DNA of 64,000 bases from Persephonella atlantica (lineage in GTDB: Bacteria > Aquificota > Aquificia > Aquificales > Hydrogenothermaceae): positions 902,361-966,360 of the forward strand of contig NZ_JAACYA010000001.1 in NCBI RefSeq assembly GCF_016617615.1, given 5' to 3'. Shown here piece after piece: positions 38,554-49,020 of this stretch; positions within the stretch are counted from its first letter, which is position 1, and every line of letters starts with the position of its first letter. The translations under genes were made by a program, and so were the position numbers. Under the pieces are notes generated by a model that was not told the origin of the DNA, did not search any database, and saw only the letters and a program-made list of their open reading frames with translations.

Positions 38554-40959
38554 ATGCTTCAACCACCTTACGAAGAAGAGCAACTGGAAATACCTATACC
38601 GGAAGAACTTCCCCTTCTACCTGTTAGGGATTTAGTTATATTTCCTTATATGGTATTTCCTATTTTTGTTGGAAGACCTTTCTCCATAAAAGCCATTGAA
38701 GAAGCTATAGAAAACTACGACAGATACATATTCCTGTCTCTGCAGAAAGATAAAGATATTGAAGAACCTGGGGGAGATGACCTTTATCAGACAGGAACAG
38801 TAGCAACAATCCTGAGAATGATGAGATTAGACGACGACAGAATTAAGATACTGGTTCAGGGTGTTGCAAGGGGCAAAATACAGGAACTGAGAAAAGAGGC
38901 TGACCTTTACAAGGTCAAAATACAGGTATTTGAAGATAAAGAAGGTTACGAAGAAAATATAGAAGTTGAAGCTCTAAAACATTCTATAAAAGACCTTATA
39001 GATAAAGCTGTTGGCCTTGGAAAGCAGATAATCCCAGACCTGTTAGACATCATAAAATCTGTTGAAGAACCGGGAAAGCTTGCAGATCTTGTAGCTTCCA
39101 TATTGGACCTGAAATCTGAAGAAGCCCAGTCTATACTTGAGATTATTGACCCATTAGAGAGACTGAGGAAGGTTCACGACCTTCTCCTGAAAGAAGTGGG
39201 ACTTTTAGAGATACAGCACAAGATAAGAACTGCTGCCAGAGAGTCAATGGAAAAAGACCAGAGGGAGTATTTTCTACGGCAGCAGATAAAGGCTATTCAG
39301 GAAGAGCTGGGAGAAAAAGACGAAAGACAGGAAGAGATAGAGCAGTATCAGAAAAAGATTGAAGAGTCTGGAATGCCTGAAGAGGTTAGAAAGGAAGCAG
39401 AAAAACAGCTAAAAAGATTAGAGAAGATGCACCCAGACTCTGCAGAAGCTGGAGTAATCAGGACATATCTTGACTGGCTTGTTGAACTGCCGTGGGACAG
39501 AAGGACAAAAGACAGACTTGACCTGAAAAGAGCAAAAAAGGTGTTGGACGAAGACCATTACGACCTTGAAAAAGTAAAGGAAAGGATATTAGAGTACTTA
39601 GCTGTCCAGAAACTGAAAAAAGACAGAGGTATAAAAGGTCCCATCCTCTGTTTTGTTGGACCTCCTGGCGTTGGTAAAACCTCTTTAGGAAAATCTATAG
39701 CAAGAGCTTTAGGAAGAAAGTTTGTCAGACAGTCCCTTGGTGGCGTCAGAGACGAAGCAGAGATAAGGGGACACAGAAGAACCTATGTTGGAGCATTGCC
39801 AGGCAGAATAATACAGGCTATAAAACAGGCAGGAACAAAAAATCCTGTCCTGATGCTTGACGAGGTTGATAAATTAGCTTCAGACTTTAGAGGAGACCCA
39901 GCATCAGCACTCCTTGAAGTCCTTGACCCTGAACAAAACAGAGAGTTTGTAGACCATTACCTTGGAGTTCCATTTGATCTTTCTGAAGTGATGTTTATAT
40001 GTACGGCAAACAGGATTGATACCATACCAAGACCTCTCCTTGACAGAATGGAGGTTATAAGAATACCCGGCTACTCAGAAGAAGAAAAACTGTACATAGC
40101 CAAAAACTACCTGATACCAAGACAGCTAAAAGAAACAGGTCTGAAACCAAGATACGTTGAGTTCACAGATGCAGGACTGAAATTCCTGATAAGACATTAC
40201 ACAAGGGAAGCAGGCGTTAGAAGTTTAGAAAGACAGATTAATGCAGTTTTGAGAAAGATAGCAAAAGAGATTGCCCTGACAGGTAAAAAGAAAAAATACA
40301 GAATAACAAAATCCCTTGTAAAGAAGTTTTTAGGAGCTCCCATCTATATGCCAGAGAAAGAAAAAGAGGACGAAATCGGTGTTGTTACAGGTCTTGCATG
40401 GACAGAAGTAGGAGGTGAAATACTGAAAATTGAAGCAACAAGGATGCCCGGTAAAGGGCAGCTGATACTGACAGGTTCATTAGGGGAAGTGATGAAAGAG
40501 TCTGCAATGACAGCCCTATCCTATGTAAAATCAAAATCAGCAGAATACAGAATAGACCCTAAAGATTTTCAGAAATACGACGTTCACGTTCACGTTCCTG
40601 CAGGAGCAATACCAAAGGATGGTCCATCAGCTGGTATCTCCATAGCAACAGCCATATGTTCCCTCTTTACACAGCTTCCTGTCAGGGCTGACGTGGCAAT
40701 GACAGGAGAGATAACACTAAGGGGAAAGGTTTTACCAGTAGGAGGTCTAAAAGAGAAAATCCTTGCAGCAAAAAGGGCAGGAATAAAGACTGTCTTACTC
40801 CCTAAAGAAAACAGGGAGGAGGTAATGGAAGACCTCCCACCATTTGCACGTAGAAATTTAGAGCTTATCTTTGTGGAGCATATAGATGAGGTATTCAAAA
40901 TTGCCATAAAAGGGTTTGAACAGAAAACAAAAAGAAGAAAAAGAACTAAAAAAGGATAA
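38554..40959 (+). CDS. lon: ATP-dependent protease Lon
   Basis: Lon degrades damaged proteins in the cytoplasm. The 801-aa protein has the N-terminal substrate domain ([20 protein letters not shown]), a coiled linker, the AAA+ module with Walker [10 protein letters not shown] and Walker [10 protein letters not shown], and the C-terminal protease with Ser692 (PKDGPSAG) and Lys735 as the catalytic pair. Length is normal. AGGAGGT precedes the ATG and overlaps the hsp20 stop. Confidence 0.98.
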   Translation: MLQPPYEEEQLEIPIPEELPLLPVRDLVIFPYMVFPIFVGRPFSIKAIEEAIENYDRYIFLSLQKDKDIEEPGGDDLYQTGTVATILRMMRLDDDRIKILVQGVARGKIQELRKEADLYKVKIQVFEDKEGYEENIEVEALKHSIKDLIDKAVGLGKQIIPDLLDIIKSVEEPGKLADLVASILDLKSEEAQSILEIIDPLERLRKVHDLLLKEVGLLEIQHKIRTAARESMEKDQREYFLRQQIKAIQEELGEKDERQEEIEQYQKKIEESGMPEEVRKEAEKQLKRLEKMHPDSAEAGVIRTYLDWLVELPWDRRTKDRLDLKRAKKVLDEDHYDLEKVKERILEYLAVQKLKKDRGIKGPILCFVGPPGVGKTSLGKSIARALGRKFVRQSLGGVRDEAEIRGHRRTYVGALPGRIIQAIKQAGTKNPVLMLDEVDKLASDFRGDPASALLEVLDPEQNREFVDHYLGVPFDLSEVMFICTANRIDTIPRPLLDRMEVIRIPGYSEEEKLYIAKNYLIPRQLKETGLKPRYVEFTDAGLKFLIRHYTREAGVRSLERQINAVLRKIAKEIALTGKKKKYRITKSLVKKFLGAPIYMPEKEKEDEIGVVTGLAWTEVGGEILKIEATRMPGKGQLILTGSLGEVMKESAMTALSYVKSKSAEYRIDPKDFQKYDVHVHVPAGAIPKDGPSAGISIATAICSLFTQLPVRADVAMTGEITLRGKVLPVGGLKEKILAAKRAGIKTVLLPKENREEVMEDLPPFARRNLELIFVEHIDEVFKIAIKGFEQKTKRRKRTKKG

Positions 40960-40963
40960 TCTG

Positions 40964-41413
40964 TTGCTGAGGAAAGCCACAGTAAAGGATGCTCCCCAGA
41001 TTTTCCAGCTTCTCCAGATGTTTGCTATAGAGGGGCTTCTCCTTCCCCGAAGTATGAACAGCATATACGAAAACATCAGGGACTTTTTTGTTTATGAGGT
41101 AGATGGGAAAATTGTAGGAGTAGGTTCACTTCACATTTTCTGGGAAGACCTTGCAGAGATAAAATCCCTTGCTGTCTTACCTGAGTATCAACATATGGGA
41201 ATAGGAAAGAAAATAGTAAAGGCATGCATAGAAGAAGCAAAACAGCTTGGGATAAAAAAGGTTTTTGCTCTCACTTACGTTCCGGAATTTTTTAAAAAGT
41301 TAGGATTTAAAGAAACAGACAAATCCCAGCTTCCACAGAAGGTCTGGACAGAATGTATTCACTGCATAAAGTTCAACGACTGTAAAGAAATACCTGTATT
41401 AATAGAGCTGTGA
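40964..41413 (+). CDS. GNAT acetyltransferase, short ArgA-like
   Basis: This GNAT protein has LRKATVKDAPQIFQLL at its start, the acetyl-CoA loop EYQHMGIGKKIV and YVPEFFKKLGF. Its C-terminal KVWTECIHCIKFNDCKEI has a CxxCx5C pattern that I recall from short N-acetylglutamate synthases of arginine synthesis; the role is an inference. I prefer a TTG start at 40964 (149 aa) because AAAAAGGA precedes it. A longer frame starts with TTG at 40916, inside lon, and has no usable ribosome-binding site. It overlaps the phosphatase gene by one base (TGATG). Confidence 0.72.
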   Translation: MLRKATVKDAPQIFQLLQMFAIEGLLLPRSMNSIYENIRDFFVYEVDGKIVGVGSLHIFWEDLAEIKSLAVLPEYQHMGIGKKIVKACIEEAKQLGIKKVFALTYVPEFFKKLGFKETDKSQLPQKVWTECIHCIKFNDCKEIPVLIEL

Positions 41414-42045
41414 TGAAAAAAATTATACTTGTAAGACATGGAGAAAGTGAGTTTAACGCAAAAAGAATTGTTCAGGGACATATAGATACAGACCTTACAC
41501 CGAGAGGCACTGTTCAGGCAAGACTTGCAGGAGAATACCTGAAACACTTTAATATTCAGAAAATTATCAGCTCTGACCTTAGAAGAGCATACAGAACAGC
41601 TACTATCATAGGAGATGTCCTGAACCTTCCTGTTGAAAGAGACCAGAGAATAAGGGAGATGAACTTTGGGCAGTGGGAAGGAAGGAGTTATGAAAGTATA
41701 TTCAAGACAGATTACGAAACTTTCCACAGATGGCTTCAAAATCCTGTAGCCTGTCCCCTCCCATCTCAGGAAGAAATAAAGAGCTTTGAAAACAGAATAA
41801 AAGATTTCTATCAGGACATATTGAACTTGAAAGAAAAAAACATACTGATAGTTGGACATGGAGGCTCTATTCAGGGACTGCTCTGCGTTGCCTGTGGTCT
41901 TGGAATGGAGAACCTGTGGTCGCTAAAACATTCAAACACAGGAATAAGCATCATACAGGTTTCTAACCCTTCTGTTTCTATAAAGATGCTAAACTCAACA
42001 GCCCATTTAGAGGACTACAGACAAAAGGAAAACCCCATTATGTGA
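41413..42045 (+). CDS. Histidine phosphatase family protein
   Basis: The 210-aa protein is of the phosphoglycerate mutase / phosphatase superfamily. LVRHGESEFNAKRIVQGHID holds the phospho-accepting His, followed by the second arginine region SSDLRRAYRTA, the acid IREMNFGQWEGRSY and the second His in LIVGHGGSI. The REMNFGQWEG pattern is typical of cofactor-independent phosphatases such as CobC/GpmB, not of glycolytic mutase. The substrate cannot be told from sequence. Confidence 0.85.
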   Translation: MKKIILVRHGESEFNAKRIVQGHIDTDLTPRGTVQARLAGEYLKHFNIQKIISSDLRRAYRTATIIGDVLNLPVERDQRIREMNFGQWEGRSYESIFKTDYETFHRWLQNPVACPLPSQEEIKSFENRIKDFYQDILNLKEKNILIVGHGGSIQGLLCVACGLGMENLWSLKHSNTGISIIQVSNPSVSIKMLNSTAHLEDYRQKENPIM

Positions 42046-42402
42046 TTACTCTGCCCCAAACTGTTCACATGCATCAAACACATACTTCATGTATGCAACA
42101 CATGGACCTCCGCCCATAAGGGCTGCAACCATAGCTGCTTCAACTATCTCATCCCTTGTTGCTCCTTGCAAGACAGCATTCTTTACGTGAAAAGCAATAC
42201 AGTAAGGACATTGTGATTTTACAGAAAGAGCAATAGAAATCAGTTCCTTTGTTTTTGTATCCAGTGCTCCGGGACCTTCTGTCGCCTTAAAAAATCCCAT
42301 AAAAGACTCAACAAACTTTGGATAATCCTTCTTTACTTCCTCAAACAAGGATAAAAACCTTTTGTAATAAAGCTCCATATCAATCTTTGTTTCATCTGAC
42401 AT
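42046..42402 (-). CDS. Carboxymuconolactone decarboxylase / AhpD-like protein
   Basis: The 118-aa protein has the AhpD-type redox motif CPYCIAFH (CxxCxxxH) in the helix after the KELISIALSVKSQ region, and the ATRDEIVEAAMVAALMGGGP segment. Members with this motif usually act as alkylhydroperoxidase-like thiol enzymes rather than decarboxylases. GGAGGGG precedes the ATG. It is convergent with the phosphatase gene, with zero spacing. Confidence 0.85.
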   Translation of the reverse strand: MSDETKIDMELYYKRFLSLFEEVKKDYPKFVESFMGFFKATEGPGALDTKTKELISIALSVKSQCPYCIAFHVKNAVLQGATRDEIVEAAMVAALMGGGPCVAYMKYVFDACEQFGAE

Positions 42403-42742
42403 AATAATCCCCTCCAGTTAAATGCAACATCAATAAAATTAAAATAATGCAATTTTTCATTCCAATTATTATATTCATTTTTTCCTTTCTATTATCCAGA
42501 TTGTCATAAACTTTATATTTACCTGCATATATGTCTCTTTCACTAAAGATATATTATTTTTAATGTTGTATGTTCATCCTTTTCTTATTTTATTTTTTCA
42601 TCATTTATGTGAGTCCCCAAATTTCTGATTTAAAGTAAAAAATTGCATCAATACCTGCTTTTCAAACTGCTTGTAAACTAAACTTCCTTGTCCCACATTT
42701 CTATTTTTTGTCACTTTTTCTGAATTTAAAACCAAGGTCGTG
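42403..42742. other. AT-rich intergenic region, no gene seen
   Basis: These 340 bases separate the hybrid kinase stop from the AhpD-like gene. I find no convincing reading frame, tRNA, GC-rich stem or tandem repeat. A 28-codon frame ending near the AhpD start on the minus strand (beginning MNIIIGMKNC) has no ribosome-binding site. The AhpD promoter must lie here but no strong -35/-10 pair stands out. The base composition matches the AT-rich kinase gene beside it. Confidence 0.6.
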
Positions 42743-45700
42743 TTAAATAGATATATTATTTAATTTTTCAAGTATTTTTTTATACTCCCTATTATCTATA
42801 AATTTTTCTATTTCCTCAAATAATTCTTTATCATTTTCATCTAAATAATACTCTTTTAATTCATTTAGTATGTTTCTTATTTGTCTTGTTCTTCTTTTAG
42901 ATGCAAAATGTTTAAGATTGTTTATAAGTTCTTTTCTTTTTTCTGGTGTTAGTTGTTTTAAATCAGTTTTATCTGCTTCTTTGTCTGTATTTTTTATTAT
43001 ATTTTCTTCTATTTCTTTTATTACTTTTTCTATTTCATCATAGAAATGACTAAAAAGGTTGCGATTTAAAGATGTTTCAATTTCTGCACATATTTGGCTT
43101 AATTTATTAGCTCCTATATTTGCACTTAATCCTTTTAAAGTATGTGCTGTTCGTCTAAGCTTTGTGTCATCCATATGTTCTAACTTAACATCTTTATAGT
43201 TATTATAGAATTTTTTTAGTATTTTTAAGTATAGTTCTTCATTATTTGCTACGTGTGATAAACCTTTTTCTATATCTATGTATTTGAAATTTAAATTTTT
43301 TATTGACGAAGAGTTTGATGTATCTTTATTTAGAGGTGATGTTACTGATATGTATTTCAGTATAACTTCATAAAGCTGATTTACATCTATAGGTTTAGCT
43401 ATATGTCCGTTCATACCAGCTTTTAAAGCTTTATCAACATCTTCTTTAAAAGCATTTGCTGTAAGTGCTACTATTGGAATATTTTTATCTTTTTCTCTTA
43501 TTATTCTTGTAGCTTCATATCCATCCATTTCTGGCATTTGAATGTCCATCAAAATTAAATCGTATTTATCTGGTTCTAAATTAAATTTTTCTACAGCTTC
43601 TTTACCATTTTTTGCTATGTCTATATTAATGCCTGTTTTTTCTAATAGACCTAATATGATTTCCTGATTGGTTTCGTTATCTTCTGCAAGTAAAATATTG
43701 CCTTTTTTTACATTATTAATCTCTTCGGTTAAATGATTTCTTTTGTCAGTTTTAAAGTAATTTGTTTTATCGGCATCATTAACTAATGTGCTATATAGGA
43801 CATCTTCTAATAATTTCAAATCTACTGGTTTTTGTAAAAATGCAGTTATACCTGCCTTTTGAGCTTTTTCTTCTGTTTCTATTCTCCTAAAGCTGCTTAC
43901 CATAATGATTATAGGTGATTTTTCTTTTTTTATCTCTTTTATTTTCTTAGATGTTTCTATACCATCCATAGAAGGCATATTCCAGTCTACCAATATAATG
44001 TCGTATTTTTTCTTATTTTTTATTAAAAGTTCCAACGCCTCCTCTCCACTGTATGCATGTTCTACCTGTATATTGAAAAATCTTAAGTTGCTTTCAAGAA
44101 TTTCATGCCAGATTTCATTATCATCTATAATTAAAGCACGTTTTCCATCAAACTTATGATAGGACCTATCTTTTTCTATTTCCTGCAATTCAATTTCAAA
44201 AATAAATTTACTTCCTTTTCCTTTCTCACTTTCAACCCAGATTTTTCCATTCATCATTTCTACTAATCTTTTAGATATGGAAAGACCTAAACCTGTTCCG
44301 CCATATTTTCTTGTGGTGCTATTGTCAGCCTGTACAAAAGGTTGAAAAAGTTTCTTTTGTTGTTCATCGGTTAGTCCTATCCCTGTATCTCTAACTTCAA
44401 ATTTAATTCTATTTTTTCTTACTTTAGAAACAGACAACTCAATTTCTCCTTTTTCTGTAAATTTGACTGCATTTCCTAACAGGTTCATAAGGACTTGGGA
44501 AATTCTTAAACTGTCTCCATAAAAATGTCTACATAATCTAACATCGTAATTCACAATTAGTTCTAAATTTTTTTCATGGGCTTTTGGCTCTATCACTGAA
44601 ATAAGACTTTCTATAGTTTCAAATAAATCAAATTCTACTTTTTCTATACTTAATTTTCCTGCTTCTATTTTACTCAAGTCCAGTATATCATTTATTATTC
44701 CTAAAAGATTTTTGGCATTGCTGTCTATTTTCCTTATTAGATGCCTTTGTTTCTGTGATAACTCTGTTTGCTCTAAAAGATATAGCAGACCGATTATACC
44801 ATTCATAGGGGTTCTTATCTCATGGCTCATGTTTGCGAGAAATTGTGATTTAAATCTTGCACTTTCTTCTGCTTTTTCCTTTGCAATCCTTATCTCTTTT
44901 GTTTGTTCTTTTACCTTTTTATCTAAATTTTTTATATGGTCTTCTATTGTATCTACCATTTTATTAAAGTTTTTAGAAAGTAAACCTATTTCATCACTTT
45001 GATTAATATTACTTCTGATACTATAATTACCCTGCGCCACTTCTTTAGTGATATTTGTGAGACTGGTTATTGGATTTAGTATTCTTCTTAAATAAACATA
45101 GCTGTAAAAACTAACAAGAATGAGTATTCCGAAGGCAGACAACCATATAAATTTACTAATTTCTTTTGATGTTGCTTTTAATTCATCTACATATACAGAA
45201 GATGCAACATACCAATCAAGTTCAGGGATGTATTTAACCCAGGATATCTTATCGTATATGTAATTACCAGGGTCATCAGGTCTATCCCATTTATAAAGGA
45301 GAGGTTTATTTTCTTTAGCTGCCTTCACAAGGTCATCAAATATAAAACTGTTTTTACCGGGATTTGGGAGTTTTGAAAAGTTTGTCCCATCTATATTTTT
45401 ATTCGGATGTATCAACATATTCCCATTTCCATCAAATATGTATAAATACCCACTTTTTCCTATTCTTGTTTTTTCTACTATTTTTCTTAACTCTGCCATT
45501 AATTCTTTTTTTCGTTTTTTAAGTTCGCTTTCTATATCATCAAGGTAAACACCTGTTCCAATTACCATTTTCCAGTTTGGAAAATCTTTTACAAAGGTTA
45601 ATTTTTCATAAGGGGTATTATCAGAACTATTTTTTTTCCACCAATAACTATAAAAACCTTCTCCTTTTTCACGGGCAACCTTAACAAGATTAGGAACAAT

Positions 45701-46606
45701 AAGATTTCCTTTAATATCCCTAACCTTTGAAAAATCTTTTCCCTTCAGATAGGGATGGGCTATTAAGACACTATTATAATCACTTATGAAAAAATAACCG
45801 TTATTTGCGTATCTGATTTTACTAACAATGTCTATTACTTCATTTTTTAGTTTTTTATTTAAAATACTGTAATATTCTCCCGTTCCAATTATCCAGTTAA
45901 ATGGTTTGAATGTAAATACATAACTAACTTTATCTTCAATTTTATTTGTTTTAGGATTTAACCACTGGTATCTTACTATACCTTCACCCTTTTTTTTACA
46001 TATTTTTACCATTTCATTAAATAAATAAACTCCATTAGGGTCTTTATATTTTCCAAGATATTGACCGTTTAGATAAGGAAGTATCGGGTGCATAATCATC
46101 CTTGGAGTAAAACCGTTTATCCAAAAATAACCAGCTCCATTATCATATCTGTAATTGGCTATAAAATTTATTATTTTACTTTTTATTTCTTCATCAGAGA
46201 GCTTTCCTTTATATTTGTTGTATATACTGTAAAGTATACTTTTCATTTCATCTGTTCTATTTTTCAAAACAGTTCCTATATTTTCTAAAAAGGATTGTCT
46301 ATATTTCATCTCTACCATAGACCAGACTGTGTCTGTAAGGTCTTTTAATTCATCTTTATGTTTTTGCAATACAACTTTTTTGTATGTTTCTAAATCATTT
46401 TCAACCTGTTTTACTAATGTTACTACCCTATTTAGAACTTCCTTTGCATTTTCTTCTTCTAAATTTTCAACTATTTTATCTACTTTGGAAGTTACAAATA
46501 CTGATATAAAAAGTGTATAAACAAATATGATGCTTATAACAACAAATATTACTTTTGTAAATAATCTTGATGTAAAGAAACTTAAAAGTCCTTTAAAACT
46601 ATGCAA
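42743..46606 (-). CDS. Hybrid histidine kinase: three Cache modules, HAMP, kinase, two REC, HPt
   Basis: This 1287-aa membrane sensor has a first helix (residues about 17-38) and a periplasmic part with three sCache-like modules (about 144-245, 261-355, 377-473). Each contains a GYFWI/GYFFI/GYLYI strand, a following HP, and a closing Trp-containing strand. A second helix (487-507), HAMP and coiled coil follow, then HisKA (His595 in [12 protein letters not shown]), HATPase (NAVKF, DTGIGL, GGTGLGL), REC1 (Asp874), REC2 (Asp1021) and HPt (His1155 in AHTLKGL). The start is TTG after GAGGAAG and overlaps the upstream REC-GGDEF gene by 25 bases. Base composition is markedly AT-rich. Confidence 0.93.
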   Translation of the reverse strand: MHSFKGLLSFFTSRLFTKVIFVVISIIFVYTLFISVFVTSKVDKIVENLEEENAKEVLNRVVTLVKQVENDLETYKKVVLQKHKDELKDLTDTVWSMVEMKYRQSFLENIGTVLKNRTDEMKSILYSIYNKYKGKLSDEEIKSKIINFIANYRYDNGAGYFWINGFTPRMIMHPILPYLNGQYLGKYKDPNGVYLFNEMVKICKKKGEGIVRYQWLNPKTNKIEDKVSYVFTFKPFNWIIGTGEYYSILNKKLKNEVIDIVSKIRYANNGYFFISDYNSVLIAHPYLKGKDFSKVRDIKGNLIVPNLVKVAREKGEGFYSYWWKKNSSDNTPYEKLTFVKDFPNWKMVIGTGVYLDDIESELKKRKKELMAELRKIVEKTRIGKSGYLYIFDGNGNMLIHPNKNIDGTNFSKLPNPGKNSFIFDDLVKAAKENKPLLYKWDRPDDPGNYIYDKISWVKYIPELDWYVASSVYVDELKATSKEISKFIWLSAFGILILVSFYSYVYLRRILNPITSLTNITKEVAQGNYSIRSNINQSDEIGLLSKNFNKMVDTIEDHIKNLDKKVKEQTKEIRIAKEKAEESARFKSQFLANMSHEIRTPMNGIIGLLYLLEQTELSQKQRHLIRKIDSNAKNLLGIINDILDLSKIEAGKLSIEKVEFDLFETIESLISVIEPKAHEKNLELIVNYDVRLCRHFYGDSLRISQVLMNLLGNAVKFTEKGEIELSVSKVRKNRIKFEVRDTGIGLTDEQQKKLFQPFVQADNSTTRKYGGTGLGLSISKRLVEMMNGKIWVESEKGKGSKFIFEIELQEIEKDRSYHKFDGKRALIIDDNEIWHEILESNLRFFNIQVEHAYSGEEALELLIKNKKKYDIILVDWNMPSMDGIETSKKIKEIKKEKSPIIIMVSSFRRIETEEKAQKAGITAFLQKPVDLKLLEDVLYSTLVNDADKTNYFKTDKRNHLTEEINNVKKGNILLAEDNETNQEIILGLLEKTGINIDIAKNGKEAVEKFNLEPDKYDLILMDIQMPEMDGYEATRIIREKDKNIPIVALTANAFKEDVDKALKAGMNGHIAKPIDVNQLYEVILKYISVTSPLNKDTSNSSSIKNLNFKYIDIEKGLSHVANNEELYLKILKKFYNNYKDVKLEHMDDTKLRRTAHTLKGLSANIGANKLSQICAEIETSLNRNLFSHFYDEIEKVIKEIEENIIKNTDKEADKTDLKQLTPEKRKELINNLKHFASKRRTRQIRNILNELKEYYLDENDKELFEEIEKFIDNREYKKILEKLNNISI

Positions 46607-47481
46607 TTTCTTCCTCTTTCTTTAGCAGTGTATAAAGCCTCATCAGCCCGTCTAATTGCAGGTTCCAAATTGTCTTCTTCTTTCAATTCCATCTGTGATA
46701 TACCTATACTAACTGTAATTTTTATCTGTTTTTCATCAGAAACATTTATATCTGTGTTTTCCACAGTTTTTCTTATCTTTTCTGCTACTGAAAAAGCACC
46801 TTCTACATTTGTGTTAGGTAAAAGAATTAAAAATTCCTCTCCACCCCATCTACACAATAAATCACTCTTTCTCCTATTTTTAGTAAGAATATTTGCTATT
46901 GTTTTAATGACTTTATCACCTACATCATGTCCATAGGTGTCATTTATACTTTTGAATTTATCAATGTCTAACATTAGAACAGATAATGGTTCATTTTCTC
47001 TCTTAGCAGAGAATACAAAATGTTTAGATACTTCTTTAAAATACCTTCTGTTGTACAACTTTGTTAAAGGGTCAGTAGACGCCATCAATTTTAGTTCATT
47101 TTGAAGGTCTTGGATTTTGAATTCCCTTTTGACCTTGGCTAACAACTCTTTTTTCTTAAAGGGTTTTGTTATATAATCGCTACCACCAATCTCATAAGAT
47201 TTAACAATACTATCTTCATCTGTTAATGCAGTTATAAACATAATAGGAATATCTTGAGTTTGGGGATTATCTTTTATTTTTTTACATAGCTCAAACCCAT
47301 CAATTTCTGGCATCATAACATCAAGCAGTATCAGGTCTACTTTTTCTTCATTTAGAATTTCCAGAGCTTCATAGCCATCTGTAGTATCAATAACATCGTA
47401 CTCTTCTAACAGTTCTGCAAGAATATCTAAATTCTCTGCATTATCATCTACTACCAGAATAGTCTTCTTTTTTGTTTCCAT
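46582..47481 (-). CDS. PleD-like response regulator with GGDEF domain
   Basis: The 299-aa protein has an N-terminal REC domain ([25 protein letters not shown] with the phospho-Asp, YITKPF) and a C-terminal diguanylate cyclase domain ([32 protein letters not shown], and the active-site GGEEF). It should make cyclic di-GMP when phosphorylated. It lies upstream of the hybrid kinase with overlapping ends, so the kinase's HPt domain is the natural phosphodonor. The ATG at 47481 is preferred to a TTG nine bases upstream, though neither has a clear ribosome-binding site. Confidence 0.92.
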   Translation of the reverse strand: METKKKTILVVDDNAENLDILAELLEEYDVIDTTDGYEALEILNEEKVDLILLDVMMPEIDGFELCKKIKDNPQTQDIPIMFITALTDEDSIVKSYEIGGSDYITKPFKKKELLAKVKREFKIQDLQNELKLMASTDPLTKLYNRRYFKEVSKHFVFSAKRENEPLSVLMLDIDKFKSINDTYGHDVGDKVIKTIANILTKNRRKSDLLCRWGGEEFLILLPNTNVEGAFSVAEKIRKTVENTDINVSDEKQIKITVSIGISQMELKEEDNLEPAIRRADEALYTAKERGRNCIVLKDF

Positions 47482-47517
47482 GATTAACAACTTAGATATA
47501 AAAATTATTATTAATAA

Positions 47518-47546
47518 TTAATAAAGTTAAAAATATATCCTGGCAA
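47518..47546 (-). promoter_or_regulatory. Candidate promoter of the REC-GGDEF/hybrid kinase operon
   Basis: The minus strand reads TTGCCA, 17 bases, TATTAA, ending 37 bases before the ATG of the REC-GGDEF gene. Both boxes match four or five of six consensus positions in a strongly AT-rich region, so a chance match is possible. Confidence 0.4.
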
Positions 47547-47644
47547 GGAACACTCTTATCTAAAGGTATCCAAAATCCGTAAGAATATTTGTAAACCTTG
47601 GTAAAGGTAATTTACTCTGCAGATTTAAAAGCAAATTTGTAGCG

Positions 47645-48307
47645 TCAAAAATTTTTTCTTACTATACAGTTTGCAAGAAAGATATCCTCTTTTGTAGTAA
47701 TTTTAAAGTTCAAAACAGAGCCTCTATTTACTGTAATTCTGTATCCAGCTCTTTCCATCAAAAATGAGTCATCTGTCCCGTAAATATTTTCCCTGCGGGC
47801 TTTTTGGTGAGCAGAAAGAAGCTTTTCATAAACAAAGACCTGAGGAGTTTGAACAATGTAGAGACTTTCTCTATCAAGAGTTCCTTTTACAACGCCTTTC
47901 TCTACAACCTTTACCGTATCCCTTGCTTTTATAGCTGTAATACTTCCATCCCAGCCTTTTTTAACATTTTCAACTCCTTCTATGAACATCCTTTCCGTAG
48001 CAAAAGGCCTTGCAGTGTCGTGGATAACAACAATATCTGCACCTTCTATCTGTTTCAATGCATTGTAAACAGAGTCTTGTCTCTCTTTTCCTCCTGCAAC
48101 TTTAATAACATTTTTAAAGGAAAAAACCTTTACTCTTTCTATGTCCTCTTCAGGCAAAACCAGAGCTATATCTGTGATAATATCAATCTTGTTGACAGTA
48201 TTCAGTGAGTACTGAAACAGAGGCTCACCCTTTAGTTTCACAAACTGCTTTTTTTCACCAAATCTTTTTCCAGAACCTGCCGCAAGCAAAACAGCCACTA
48301 CTTTCAT
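47645..48307 (-). CDS. ispD: 2-C-methyl-D-erythritol 4-phosphate cytidylyltransferase
   Basis: IspD attaches CMP to methylerythritol phosphate in the MEP isoprenoid pathway. The 220-aa protein has the nucleotide loop VVAVLLAAGSGKRFGEKKQF, the GGKERQDSVYNAL motif, VVIHDTARPF, and the late GTDDSFLMERAGYRI segment. GGAGAG precedes the ATG. It is divergent from the response regulator at 48376. No ispF fusion or neighbour is seen. Confidence 0.95.
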   Translation of the reverse strand: MKVVAVLLAAGSGKRFGEKKQFVKLKGEPLFQYSLNTVNKIDIITDIALVLPEEDIERVKVFSFKNVIKVAGGKERQDSVYNALKQIEGADIVVIHDTARPFATERMFIEGVENVKKGWDGSITAIKARDTVKVVEKGVVKGTLDRESLYIVQTPQVFVYEKLLSAHQKARRENIYGTDDSFLMERAGYRITVNRGSVLNFKITTKEDIFLANCIVRKNF

Positions 48308-48375
48308 AAAAAAACTCTCCTTGATTTACACTTTCTGATAAATTAATTTTAAAACTAAAACACTGCCTTAAAAAG

Positions 48376-49020
48376 ATGAAAACACTGCTGATTGAAGACG
48401 ACCCAATTTTAGGAGAGAGCTTAAAAGAGTATTTAGAGGAAAGCGGTATTCAGGTTCACTGGATACAGGACGACAGAGAGGTAGAGTACATCTACAGCTT
48501 TGACCAGTACGATGTTATCATCCTTGATCTTATACTGAAATACAGCAAAGGAGAAGATATACTTCGTCAGCTGAGAAATAAAGGGGTTAGCACTCCTGTC
48601 ATAATTTTGACGGCAAAGAACCGTATAAAAGACAAAGAAGTATGTTTTAATTATGGAGCAGACGATTATCTAACAAAACCATTTAACCCAAAAGAACTCC
48701 TCCTGAGGATAAATGCTCTCTCAAAGAGAAAACATATAGACGAGACAATAAAAATAGGAGATGTTGAGATAAATATCTCTACAAAAACAGTCAAAAAAGG
48801 AAATAAAGAGATAAAAATATCAAAAACAGCGTGGGAACTGTTATACTATCTGATAAAAAACAGGGGAGCAGTTGTTGAAACAGAAAGAATTCTAAACTAT
48901 GTTTGGGGAGATAAACCTGTTGGTGATGAAATTGTCAGAACATACATAAAAGAGCTGAGAAAAATTCTCCCTAAAGATGCCATTAAAACCTACAAAGGGA
49001 GGGGATACAAATTAGAGTAA
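48376..49020 (+). CDS. OmpR/PhoB-family response regulator
   Basis: The 214-aa protein has a REC domain with acidic pair EDD near residue 8, phospho-Asp51 in IILDLIL, and Lys101 in YLTKPF, followed by a winged-helix DNA-binding domain ending in KTYKGRGYKLE. It is shorter than most by a reduced linker. The downstream kinase gene overlaps its last codons. The regulated genes are unknown. Confidence 0.93.
   Translation: MKTLLIEDDPILGESLKEYLEESGIQVHWIQDDREVEYIYSFDQYDVIILDLILKYSKGEDILRQLRNKGVSTPVIILTAKNRIKDKEVCFNYGADDYLTKPFNPKELLLRINALSKRKHIDETIKIGDVEINISTKTVKKGNKEIKISKTAWELLYYLIKNRGAVVETERILNYVWGDKPVGDEIVRTYIKELRKILPKDAIKTYKGRGYKLE

Noticed and set aside
42403..42742. Search for a CRISPR array, small RNA or toxin gene in the AT-rich gap
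   Set aside because: No repeats of regular spacing, GC-rich stems or frames with ribosome-binding sites were found.
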